Below, piece after piece: positions 46,868-55,170 of a stretch of DNA of 64,000 nucleotides. The stretch's first letter is position 1; the number at the start of each line of letters is the position of its first letter. Below the pieces are notes generated by a model. The model saw only the letters and a program-made list of their open reading frames with translations, was not told the origin of the DNA and made no database searches. The translations under genes and the position numbers were made by a program. The stretch is from Hirudo medicinalis (Eukaryota; Annelida; Clitellata; Hirudinida; Hirudinidae): the NCBI GenBank assembly GCA_011800805.1, contig MPNW01000107.1, positions 2,912 through 66,911 on the forward strand. The letters run 5' to 3'.

Positions 46868-46899
46868 CAAATATAGAACAAAAACAATTTAAAGACAAA
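46868..46899 (-). promoter_or_regulatory. Bacteroidetes-type promoter for rplU-rpmA
   Basis: On the minus strand TTTG (46896-46899) is followed after exactly 20 nt by TATATTTG (46868-46875). This fits the Bacteroidetes housekeeping consensus TTTG-N19-21-TAnnTTTG. Distance to the rplU ATG is about 43 nt. Confidence 0.75.
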
Positions 46900-46934
46900 T
46901 ATGCTTAAAAATAAGCAGGCGAGTTGGTTATGCA

Positions 46935-47444
46935 TTATGGGGTATAGCGCTCTTCTGCCTGATTAATGACGGTAATAATGCAGGTTTGTAATTGATCGGC
47001 TCTTTTTGCCACGCCCTGATCCTCATGGTAATTACTTTGATAAATCAGGCCTTTATCTTCTTTTTCATATTTGATGTTTATTTCAAACCTTACAACATTT
47101 GGATCTTTCATATTACTGCCTTTATTGACAATCACACTGGGCAAACTCCAAAAAGAAAGTTCGTTAAATTTGCTGTCCAAAAAAATGATTTCGTTGGTGC
47201 GTAAAGGCACTCTTTTGCCAACCAATCGGTTTTGCCTGTCTAAATAACTATAAATTCCGCTTGCAGAATAATAACTGTTTTGGAGAGAGTCGCCGGTTCC
47301 CCATTTAATGCTTAGCGACACAAATGACGAAGGAGGGTATTTACTTTTTTTCAATCCCGCCAGGTAATAACTAAGGCTGATGGCAATTGCAACAACCAAC
47401 AAGCCGGTTATAACCGAATGGTTTTTTTTAAAAAACGCAGCCAT
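46935..47444 (-). CDS. Single-pass membrane protein of unknown function, paralogue of next gene
   Basis: A 169-aa protein with one N-terminal transmembrane helix (residues 10-30) and an extracytoplasmic domain. Shared features with the following protein include FVS..IKWGTG..LQN.Y.SASG.Y, FW.LP, and KDP...R.EI. The pair is probably a tandem duplication. Its start overlaps the stop of the neighbour by one base. No known family recognised. Confidence 0.65.
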   Translation of the reverse strand: MAAFFKKNHSVITGLLVVAIAISLSYYLAGLKKSKYPPSSFVSLSIKWGTGDSLQNSYYSASGIYSYLDRQNRLVGKRVPLRTNEIIFLDSKFNELSFWSLPSVIVNKGSNMKDPNVVRFEINIKYEKEDKGLIYQSNYHEDQGVAKRADQLQTCIITVINQAEERYTP

Positions 47445-47941
47445 TATTTTTGGTCAGCATTATTAATAACATTTTCAATGGTTTTTTGCACGACTGTCGC
47501 AGCGCTGCGCATCTTTTCATTTTTATTAAAATCAGGGAAAAAGATAACTTCTTTAGATTTTTTTTGATAATGAAATTTTATTTCGTAACGTAACAATTTA
47601 GGGTCTTTTATATCGCTTTCTTTATTGGCAATCGTATTGGGTAAGTTCCAAAAACCTTGTACATCGGCAACGCTGTCCAAATATTTAAATTCAGATTTTT
47701 TTAACTCAATTTTTTTGATAATAAGAGAGTCTTTGTTGTTGATATATCGGTACTCGCCGGAGGCCGAATTATAAGCGTTTTGAAGATGCGTACCCGCTCC
47801 CCATTTATATTCGAACGAAACAAATTCGGCGGCTTTAAAAGGTGCGTTTCTGATAATGGGGGCATAGTAAATAATACTATAAACTAAAAACGGCAATACT
47901 ACCGATGTTATTAAGAACATTTTTTTGTCCTTGTCTGTCAT
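47444..47941 (-). CDS. Single-pass membrane protein of unknown function, paralogue of previous gene
   Basis: A 165-aa protein, one N-terminal transmembrane helix (about 10-27) then a soluble domain with the same pattern as its paralogue (FVSFEYKWGAGTHLQNAYNS, FWNLPN, IKDPKLLRYEI). It lies 29 nt after the symporter gene stop, so it is likely co-transcribed with it. Function unknown. Confidence 0.65.
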   Translation of the reverse strand: MTDKDKKMFLITSVVLPFLVYSIIYYAPIIRNAPFKAAEFVSFEYKWGAGTHLQNAYNSASGEYRYINNKDSLIIKKIELKKSEFKYLDSVADVQGFWNLPNTIANKESDIKDPKLLRYEIKFHYQKKSKEVIFFPDFNKNEKMRSAATVVQKTIENVINNADQK

Positions 47942-47970
47942 TATGCTTATTAATTTTTTTGATTATCTGC

Positions 47971-49353
47971 TTAATCTAAAGGCATATTTAATTCTCCCTC
48001 CCATTTGCTTACCACGGCTGTGGCAATACTGTTGCCAATAACATTGGTTGCCGAACGCCCCATATCCAACAAAGGATCTATACCAATAAGAAGCGCTAAC
48101 CCTGCTTCGGGAATGTTAAAGGCAGCAATGGTGCCTGCTATTACCACTAAAGATGCGCGCGGTACTCCTGCAATTCCTTTGCTGGTAAGCATTAAAATCA
48201 AAAGCATGGTTATTTGCTGATCAAAAGAAAGACCTATACCATAGCTTTGGGCTATAAACAATGAAGCAAATGTCATATAAAGCATAGAACCATCCAGATT
48301 AAACGAATAGCCTAATGGAAGTACAAAACTTACAATCTTATTTTTGCAACCAAAGCGTTCTAATTGTAACATGGTGCGAGGGTATGCAGCTTCGCTGCTT
48401 GCCGTACTAAATGCCAGCAAAACAGGATCTTTCATCCTGTCAATCAAATTGAATACTCTTTTTTTCAAAATAAGATAACCCACAAAAATCAAAAGAACCC
48501 ATAAAATAAGCATACTGGAATAAAACTCGCCTATAAATAAAGCGTAAATATTTAGTACGCCAATGCCTTGTTTGGCTACAATAGCTGCCATAGCGCCAAA
48601 AACAGCAAATGGCGCAAAATTCATTACATAACCCGTTATCTTTAAAATAATGTGCGCCACCGCATCCATAAACTCTATTACTGCTTTTCCTTTATCTCCT
48701 ATTGCGGCAGTAGCTATTCCAAAAAACAAAGAAAACACCACTATTTGTAAAATCTCATTGGTAGCCATTGCTTCTGTAAAGCTCTTAGGAAAAACATGCG
48801 TAATAAAGTCTTTGAAAGAAATGGCTGCTGCCTTAATGCCCGTATCGGTATGGGCGCTAGGCAAGGGTAAGTTCATGGTTTCTCCGGGTTTATATAAATT
48901 AACCAATATTAAACCTAACATTAACGACATTAATGAAGCCGAAACAAACCATAACATCGTTTTCCCTCCTATACGCCCCACAGCGCTGATATCTCCCACC
49001 TTTGCCACCCCTACAACCAAAGTGCTGAACACCAAAGGAGCCACTATCATTTTTATTAATCTTAAAAAGATATCGCTCAGTAAAGTAAATGGTTCTAACG
49101 TTTTATCGCGTGCTTTTTCGTTTGTTTTTTTTAAAGCAACCAGCGCCGATTTTTCTTTCTTAAGAGCCTGTTTGTCTGTAGAATTACTTGGCAGTAACTC
49201 CATTTTTGCTTCTGTTTTTTTGATTTTCGCTTCTGTTTCTGCAATACCGGTATTATTTTTGGCAACTATATTTATATTTAAGAAATAACCCGCAAATACC
49301 CCCAATATCAAGGCAATAAAAATGAAAAGCGTAAGTTTGTTTTTAGCTGGCAT
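47971..49353 (-). CDS. Dicarboxylate/amino acid:cation symporter (DAACS family)
   Basis: A 460-aa inner-membrane transporter, GltP/DctA-like. The helical-hairpin serine motif is STASSEAAYP and the substrate helix motifs are NLDGSMLY and DMGRSATNVIGN. An unusual charged, helical insert of about 50 residues (TEAKIKKTEAKMELL..KKEKSALVALKK) follows the first helix, where most relatives have a short loop. It should face the periplasm and may form a coiled coil. Glutamate, aspartate or C4-dicarboxylates are candidate substrates. Confidence 0.88.
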   Translation of the reverse strand: MPAKNKLTLFIFIALILGVFAGYFLNINIVAKNNTGIAETEAKIKKTEAKMELLPSNSTDKQALKKEKSALVALKKTNEKARDKTLEPFTLLSDIFLRLIKMIVAPLVFSTLVVGVAKVGDISAVGRIGGKTMLWFVSASLMSLMLGLILVNLYKPGETMNLPLPSAHTDTGIKAAAISFKDFITHVFPKSFTEAMATNEILQIVVFSLFFGIATAAIGDKGKAVIEFMDAVAHIILKITGYVMNFAPFAVFGAMAAIVAKQGIGVLNIYALFIGEFYSSMLILWVLLIFVGYLILKKRVFNLIDRMKDPVLLAFSTASSEAAYPRTMLQLERFGCKNKIVSFVLPLGYSFNLDGSMLYMTFASLFIAQSYGIGLSFDQQITMLLILMLTSKGIAGVPRASLVVIAGTIAAFNIPEAGLALLIGIDPLLDMGRSATNVIGNSIATAVVSKWEGELNMPLD

Positions 49354-49385
49354 ATTTTGTTTTTTTTCGTTGTAATAATCCGTAA

Positions 49386-49440
49386 AACTACAATAATATT
49401 ATAGTAGTTAAAGATTTTTTAATAGTTAAAGATTTTTGAT
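49386..49440. promoter_or_regulatory. 24-bp near-palindrome and 18-bp tandem repeat between symporter and ECF sigma gene
   Basis: 49386-49409 reads as an inverted repeat (AACTACAATAAT with ATTATAGTAGTT, one mismatch). Overlapping it, TAGTTAAAGATTTTT starts at 49405 and again at 49423 (18-bp period). The divergent location suggests operator function; the binding protein is unknown. Confidence 0.45.
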
Positions 49441-49461
49441 AAAAATGCACATTAGTTTTTT

Positions 49462-49490
49462 TGTAACGTTAAGCAACCTTGATTCATCTA
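49462..49490 (+). promoter_or_regulatory. Possible ECF-type promoter for the sigma factor gene
   Basis: TGTAAC (49462-49467), 17 nt, CATCTA (49485-49490), 21 nt before the GTG start. It resembles -35 AAC / -10 CGTC-type ECF promoters and would give autoregulation. Judged by eye only. Confidence 0.4.
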
Positions 49491-49511
49491 AAGGAATATT
49501 AAAAGCGCTGA

Positions 49512-50009
49512 GTGAAAAATAAAGATATATTGTTTAAAGAAATTTTCAACAATAACTCAAAAAAGATTTTCCATTTGTGTTACGGTTACACCGGCAATGC
49601 TGATTCTGCAAATGATTTGATGCAGGAAACTTTTCTTAAAGTATGGCAAAACTTGGATAATTTTCGCAGCAAATCACTGATTTCGACTTGGATATACCGT
49701 ATTGCCATAAATACATGCTTAACTTATTTAAGATATGAAAAACGCCAAGCCAGAGACGAGTTAAGCGAAAACATTATTGAAAATCGTGCGGAAGAATATT
49801 CTGAAAAAAACGATCAGGTAGCGCTGTTATATAAATCAATAGCTAGGCTGGATGAAAATGATCGTTTGATTATTACCATGGTACTGGATGAAATTCCATA
49901 TCCTGAAATTGCAGAAATATCGGGTATAAGCGAGGGAAATTTGAGGGTAAAAATACATCGCATTAAGCAAAAATTGACCAAATTATACAATCAAAATGCA
50001 AGAGTTTGA
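49512..50009 (+). CDS. ECF-type RNA polymerase sigma factor
   Basis: A 165-aa sigma factor starting at GTG. Region 2 is seen in DLMQETFLKVWQNLDNFR and STWIYRIAINTCLTYLR; region 4 in LNRL-type YPEIAEISGISEGNLRVKIHRIKQKL. The linker is short and there is no C-terminal extension. It overlaps the next gene by 14 nt, as for a sigma/anti-sigma pair. Confidence 0.9.
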   Translation: MKNKDILFKEIFNNNSKKIFHLCYGYTGNADSANDLMQETFLKVWQNLDNFRSKSLISTWIYRIAINTCLTYLRYEKRQARDELSENIIENRAEEYSEKNDQVALLYKSIARLDENDRLIITMVLDEIPYPEIAEISGISEGNLRVKIHRIKQKLTKLYNQNARV

Positions 50010-50211
50010 TCACATAGAAGCAATTTGGGCCGCCCATCAGGTTGATATCCGAATATCGGCTGATGAAATGCTTAAACAGGCCAAGAAAGAAGTTGGCGGA
50101 ATCCGCAGGAGAGAGATGTTGAATATAATGGGAATGACGGTATCGTTTTTTGGCCTTTCAGTATTTTGGTTCGTATTTGATTTCTATTCTGTACTTACCC
50201 ACATTGGATGA
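49996..50211 (+). CDS. N-terminal part of a membrane partner of the ECF sigma factor (probably frameshifted)
   Basis: 71 aa with a soluble N-terminal helix pair (EFDHIEAIWAAHQVDIRISADEMLKQAKKEV) and one hydrophobic helix. The reading stops at TGA 50209-50211, while the next frame continues at ATG 50208 with further transmembrane helices. Together they would make a ~198-aa four-helix membrane protein; one missing base near 50208 would explain the split. Position overlapping the sigma gene suggests an anti-sigma-type role, not proven. Confidence 0.6.
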   Translation: MQEFDHIEAIWAAHQVDIRISADEMLKQAKKEVGGIRRREMLNIMGMTVSFFGLSVFWFVFDFYSVLTHIG

Positions 50212-50591
50212 GTATCATCATCTTGTCTATAATGGTTTTTACCGTTATTTTATACAACAACCATAAAATTATTTCAAAAACGGATTTTACCGCCAATCCA
50301 ATTGAATTTTTAAATAATTTAAAAAAATATCAGTTAAATCATTATGCGCTTTATCGTAACTTCTATTGGTTTTATGTATTTGCACTTTCATTAGGCATGG
50401 CATTTTCTTATTGGGAAATACTGGACGGTTTAAACCGCTGGGTTCAGGGCGCAGCCATTTTTTTCAGTTTTGTATGGATTGTTTTTTGCTCAACATTGCT
50501 TAGAAAAGCGATTATTAAGCGCAACAAAGAGCGAATTACTTTACTTATAGAAAAGTTTACCCGAATAAGCGAACAATTTAATAAACATTAA
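50208..50591 (+). CDS. C-terminal part of the same sigma-associated membrane protein
   Basis: 127 aa with about three hydrophobic helices and a basic C-terminal helix (RKAIIKRNKERITLLIEKF). It begins with an ATG in a 4-nt ATGA overlap, so true translational coupling of two subunits is an alternative to a frameshift. The hydrophobic segment right at its start fits the middle of a single longer protein better. Confidence 0.6.
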   Translation: MSIIILSIMVFTVILYNNHKIISKTDFTANPIEFLNNLKKYQLNHYALYRNFYWFYVFALSLGMAFSYWEILDGLNRWVQGAAIFFSFVWIVFCSTLLRKAIIKRNKERITLLIEKFTRISEQFNKH

Positions 50592-50626
50592 TCTTTTGTA
50601 AAAAACCTTTAAGCGCTTGTTTTTAC

Positions 50627-51172
50627 ATGATGCCAGTGAGATTAAAATTTGCGTTACTTTCTGTTATATTTGCGGGTACAAGTTTTTTGCCTGTAGCCGA
50701 TACCCAACTTACTATTTTAGATTGGGATACACATTTTTTAGGCGTTCCGGATAAAAACTCTCCCTTTGCGGCTTTAACAGTAACCAAATGGCGTTACCAT
50801 TATAAAGCCGTTGTTGAGGATGACCAAATACAAATCGATTTTTATTTTGAAGCCGGAGTTGAACCTTCAAAATCATGGGTAAAGCGAAACATGATAAAAA
50901 ATCCAAAGAAAAACAAGCAACTGCTTAACCATGAGCAAGGGCATGTTTACATCAACTATCTTCAACTGAAAAACGGCAAAAAGATACTCATAAACCAGAA
51001 TTACACGCCCGGTAATTACAAAAGTTTAATTCGGCAAAAAGCCAATAAGCTAGAAAATTATTACAACGATATGCAAATTCGTTATGATGTAGAAACCAAG
51101 CACGGTTCTGATTTAATAGCACAACAACGCTGGGATGATTTTATACAACAGGAGACGGCTAAATTAGAGTAG
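50627..51172 (+). CDS. DUF922 predicted secreted metalloprotease
   Basis: A 181-aa protein with an N-terminal hydrophobic signal segment (to about residue 22). It contains the zincin motif HEQGH at residues 102-106 (LLNHEQGHVYIN), placed as in DUF922 proteins. It is a candidate periplasmic zinc protease; substrate unknown. Converges with the next gene, overlapping it by 9 nt. Confidence 0.7.
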   Translation: MMPVRLKFALLSVIFAGTSFLPVADTQLTILDWDTHFLGVPDKNSPFAALTVTKWRYHYKAVVEDDQIQIDFYFEAGVEPSKSWVKRNMIKNPKKNKQLLNHEQGHVYINYLQLKNGKKILINQNYTPGNYKSLIRQKANKLENYYNDMQIRYDVETKHGSDLIAQQRWDDFIQQETAKLE

Positions 51173-51796
51173 CTGTTGTTCTGGTTTAACTTCTTGGCTG
51201 CTAAAGCTGTTTCCTTTTAAGCTATATTTTAAGGTTTTTACTAAAGTAGTGGTTTTTACGCTGTCTGGTTGCGCCAAAAGCACAGATCTGAAAAGGTCGC
51301 CATTTTTAACAAAAAATTTATCGCCTCCTTTATAGGCTTTCTTTAGGCTTTCTTTTAATCCCGGAAAGTTGATTTTGTCGAAACCATTTCCAACAAACTC
51401 GTACACCTGTAAATTGGTTACATTTTTGTGCGCCACGTATTGGATATAGATTTCGGGATTTCCGTCATTATCCATATCCATATTCCAAGCCTCTGTTATG
51501 ACACCTTCCCGCTCTACGGCTATAGATCTGTATTTGTTTTTTAATGAATCAGACATTAATATCAAATACCCGCCAAGGGTATCTACGCCTTTGCCCCAGC
51601 TTACCACCTCGAAATGATAGCCAAGTTTAATTTCTATGTTTTTGTAAAACGGAAAAGGATTGGTTGATTTAGAATCTGTAACCACGGTTTTTACATCTTT
51701 ACCGACCTCTGTTTCTTTATCTGTTATACAGGCAGGGTAAATAATGCCTGTCAATAAAATCAAAACAATACATTTTAAGTTAAGCTGAACTTTCAT
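51164..51796 (-). CDS. Hypothetical lipoprotein
   Basis: About 210 aa starting at ATG 51796; earlier ATGs in the frame extend upstream without benefit. A signal segment with a lipobox-like YPAC puts Cys at the mature N-terminus. The region AWNMDMDNDGNPEIYIQYVA resembles an FG-GAP/VCBS-type repeat found in beta-propeller or calcium-loop proteins. No specific function. Confidence 0.55.
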   Translation of the reverse strand: MKVQLNLKCIVLILLTGIIYPACITDKETEVGKDVKTVVTDSKSTNPFPFYKNIEIKLGYHFEVVSWGKGVDTLGGYLILMSDSLKNKYRSIAVEREGVITEAWNMDMDNDGNPEIYIQYVAHKNVTNLQVYEFVGNGFDKINFPGLKESLKKAYKGGDKFFVKNGDLFRSVLLAQPDSVKTTTLVKTLKYSLKGNSFSSQEVKPEQQLL

Positions 51797-52093
51797 TTTA
51801 AACATAATAAAATGCCAAATTACATGGTTAATACATTTTTGCAAATAAAAAGACTTTGATTTTTCTTGATAGGTTGTTTTTAATTCTTTTTTATGCGATT
51901 TGGTTTCCGTTGCCCTTTATTTAAATAACTCCGATTCGGTTACCAAGATACGATTTTCGCTTATAAAATAATTATGCAAACCATGCCCGTCTTTCAGGTT
52001 TCATTATCTCTGCCTAACTATTTATGGTTAAATGGCTTATAAAAATATCTAAGCGCAAACAGCTGGAAATTTTGTAAGTTGTACTTTTAAAAT

Positions 52094-53056
52094 TTAGGTC
52101 AAAGATTTTATTTCATCTGCTTTTTTTGCCAAATAACGCTCGGCGTCTAAAGCTGCCATACAGCCTGATCCGGCAGCGGTTACCGCCTGCCGGTAATGAC
52201 TATCCTGTACATCGCCACAGGCAAAAACACCCTCAATATTGGTTTTTGATGTTCCGGGCAATGTTTTTAGATAACCTGCTTCATCCATATCCAACCAGCC
52301 TTTAAAAACATCGGTATTGGGTTTATGCCCAATTGCTACAAAAAATCCGTCGATATTAATAGTAGATTCTTGGTTGGTTTTACGATTAAACACCTTTACC
52401 CCGGTTACATTTTTACCATTGCCGATAATCTCTTGTGTTTCTGTGTTGTATAGGATTTGGATATTTTCAGTTGTTTTTACCCGATGCTGCATAGCCTTAG
52501 AGGCTCTAAACTCGTCTCTGCGAACCAACATGTATACTTTACGACAAAGTTTTGCCAAATAAGTTGCTTCTTCGGCAGCGGTATCGCCTGCCCCCACAAT
52601 GGCTACATCTAGCCCTTTAAAGAAAAAACCATCACAAACAGCACAAGCCGAAACGCCAAAACCATTATATTTTTGTTCGCTTGGTAAACCTAACCATTTG
52701 GCCTTTGCTCCGGTAGCTATAATAACGGCGTCAGCAGTAACGGTTTTGGTTTCATCAACAACAACTTTATGGGGTAACGATGAAAAATCTACGGAACTTA
52801 CGTAACCGAAACGAATTTGGGTCCCGAAACGTTCGGCTTGTTTTTTAAAATCTTCCATCATTTTCGGCCCTTGCACCCCTTGGGGATAACCCGGAAAATT
52901 ATCTACGTCGGTGGTTTGAGTTAATTGCCCACCTTCTTCCAAACCTGTATATACAACGGGCTTTAAATCGGCTCTTGCCGCATAAATTGCCGCCGTATAA
53001 CCTGCCGGCCCCGACCCTATGATTAAACATTGAATGTGTTCTTTTTCTTGAAGCAT
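52094..53056 (-). CDS. trxB: Thioredoxin reductase
   Basis: A 320-aa FAD/NADPH flavoprotein. FAD motif GSGPAGYTAAIYAARA (residues 14-29), redox-active CAVC at 138-141, NADPH motif GAGDTAAEEA and C-terminal GVFACGDVQD are all present. It reduces thioredoxin. A weak TAAATTTG box (minus strand, 53073-53080) lies 17 nt upstream of the start. Confidence 0.96.
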   Translation of the reverse strand: MLQEKEHIQCLIIGSGPAGYTAAIYAARADLKPVVYTGLEEGGQLTQTTDVDNFPGYPQGVQGPKMMEDFKKQAERFGTQIRFGYVSSVDFSSLPHKVVVDETKTVTADAVIIATGAKAKWLGLPSEQKYNGFGVSACAVCDGFFFKGLDVAIVGAGDTAAEEATYLAKLCRKVYMLVRRDEFRASKAMQHRVKTTENIQILYNTETQEIIGNGKNVTGVKVFNRKTNQESTINIDGFFVAIGHKPNTDVFKGWLDMDEAGYLKTLPGTSKTNIEGVFACGDVQDSHYRQAVTAAGSGCMAALDAERYLAKKADEIKSLT

Positions 53057-53260
53057 CTTTTAAAAATTTAAACAAATTTAAACTTAATGTTTCAAAGCAC
53101 AAGCAGTATGAAAATAAGTTGTCAGATTGTGGAAAATGACTAGTGTTTAAAATTGGGAGGCTTTGTTGTTTGGTGGTATTGATAGGAATTTTTTTTTGCG
53201 GCAGATAAATCAAGATTATTTGTTAGGCAGCCTATTTTAAAACAACCTTCAGCGGCTTTA

Positions 53261-54889
53261 TTATGTTTGAATAACGCCTACGTTATAAGGTTTTTTAAGC
53301 GGAGCTTGGTTTGCGGCTTCAATACCCATAGAAATTACTTTGCGAGTTTCTAAAGGATTGATAATTCCATCAATCCAAAGCCTTGCTGCGGCATAATAAG
53401 GAGTGGTTTGGCCTTCGTATTTTTCTTTAATACGGTTCAACAGTTCTTTTTCTCTTTCCGGAGAGATTTCTTCTCCTTTGGTTTTTAAAGAAGTTTCTTG
53501 AATTTGAAGCAACACTTTTGCTGCTTGTGCGCCACCCATTACAGCAATTTTGGCGCTTGGCCAAGCGTATATTAATCTTGGGTCATACGCTTTGCCGCAC
53601 ATTGCATAATTACCGGCTCCGTAAGAATTACCAATTATAATTGTAAATTTTGGAACCACCGAATTAGCCATGGCGTTTACCATTTTTGCGCCGTCTTTAA
53701 TAATGCCGCCATGTTCTGACCTGCCTCCAACCATAAAACCGGTAACATCTTGCAAAAAAACCAAAGGAATTTTTTTCTGGTTACAGTTCATAATAAAACG
53801 CGCCGCCTTATCTGCGCTGTCTGAGTAAATAACCCCTCCAAACTGCATTTCCCCTTTTTTTGATTTAACCACTTTGCGCTGATTGGCCACAATACCCACT
53901 GCCCAGCCATTAATACGAGCTAAGCCACAAATAATACTTTGACCGTATAACTTTTTAAAAGGCTCAAACTCCGAATGATCTACCAAGCGATTGACGATTT
54001 CCATCATATCGTAAGGTTTTTCTCTGTTATTCGGCAAAATGCCGAAAATTTCTTCCTGTTTAAGATTAGGCAAAGCAGGTTTAACCCGATCAAAGCCCGC
54101 CTGCTGAGGGGTACCCAGCATACTCATTATTTTTTTGATACTGTTTAAGCAAGCCTCATCGTTCGGATGCTTGTAATCTGTTACCCCCGAAATTTCACAA
54201 TGGGTGGTGGCTCCCCCTAATGTTTCATTATCCACATCTTCGCCAATGGCCGATTTTACTAAATAGGAACCCGCCAAAAAAACAGAACCTGTTTTATCAA
54301 CAATCATTGCCTCATCGCTCATAATGGGTAAATAAGCGCCTCCGGCAACGCAAGCGCCCATAATTGCCGATATTTGTACAATGCCTTCTGATGACATGAC
54401 GGCATTGTTTCTGAAAATTCTGCCAAAATGCTCTTTATCGGGAAATATTTCGTCTTGCATTGGAAGATAAACGCCAGCGCTGTCTACCAGATAAATAATA
54501 GGCAACCTGTTTTCCATGGCAATTTCTTGGGCTCTTAAATTTTTTTTTGCAGTCATCGGAAACCAAGCTCCGGCTTTAACCGTTGCATCGTTAGCAACAA
54601 TAACGCATTGTCTTTTGCTCACGTAACCAATGCCTGCCACTACCCCTGCGCTGGGGCAACCTCCCTCAGCAATATACATATCATAAGCGGCAAATGCTCC
54701 TATTTCTAAAAAAGAACTCCCCTCGTCAACCAAGTAATTGATTCGTTCTCGAGCCAAAAGTTTCCCCCTTTTTTTTTGTTTAGCAGCGCTGCTTTCCCCC
54801 CCACCGGCAAATATCTTTTTAAGTTTTTCTTTTAACTCATATACCGATTGTTTGTTAACGTCCTCGTTTTTGTTAAATTCTAAGTTCAT
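53261..54889 (-). CDS. Acyl-CoA carboxylase beta (carboxyltransferase) subunit
   Basis: A 542-aa carboxyltransferase with both crotonase-like halves: RGKLLARERINYLVDEGS at the N-terminus, AIMGACVAGGAYLPIMSDEA, and the late GIIKDGAKMVNAMA and GNSYGAGNYAMCGKAY. The length and these motifs fit the methylcrotonyl-/propionyl-CoA carboxylase beta group. The biotin-carboxylase alpha partner is not in the window, so the acyl substrate cannot be assigned. Confidence 0.88.
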   Translation of the reverse strand: MNLEFNKNEDVNKQSVYELKEKLKKIFAGGGESSAAKQKKRGKLLARERINYLVDEGSSFLEIGAFAAYDMYIAEGGCPSAGVVAGIGYVSKRQCVIVANDATVKAGAWFPMTAKKNLRAQEIAMENRLPIIYLVDSAGVYLPMQDEIFPDKEHFGRIFRNNAVMSSEGIVQISAIMGACVAGGAYLPIMSDEAMIVDKTGSVFLAGSYLVKSAIGEDVDNETLGGATTHCEISGVTDYKHPNDEACLNSIKKIMSMLGTPQQAGFDRVKPALPNLKQEEIFGILPNNREKPYDMMEIVNRLVDHSEFEPFKKLYGQSIICGLARINGWAVGIVANQRKVVKSKKGEMQFGGVIYSDSADKAARFIMNCNQKKIPLVFLQDVTGFMVGGRSEHGGIIKDGAKMVNAMANSVVPKFTIIIGNSYGAGNYAMCGKAYDPRLIYAWPSAKIAVMGGAQAAKVLLQIQETSLKTKGEEISPEREKELLNRIKEKYEGQTTPYYAAARLWIDGIINPLETRKVISMGIEAANQAPLKKPYNVGVIQT

Positions 54890-55170
54890 GCTGATACCAA
54901 TTGTTGTATTTTAAACTAAGCGTTATAAAATAGTTTACGAAAATAATTAAAAATTGCTTCATTTAAGCGATAGGGGTTGAGCGGATGCTGCTAAATATAG
55001 AAGATATTTCTTAGAGTTGTGCTAAAAAATGCAAGGAATCACTAAAGTTTCAAATGTGAAGGTGCAAATATATTCAAAGATAATCAGTAAATATTGCGGC
55101 TATAAGTTTACCGTTGCCAAGAAAAGAAAATCAATACCTGATAAATTAGCAACCGAAAAGGCCAATACTT

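Noticed and set aside
53073..53080. TAAATTTG promoter box for trxB
   Set aside because: Only 17 nt before the ATG and with a weak -33 partner; not strong enough to list as a feature.
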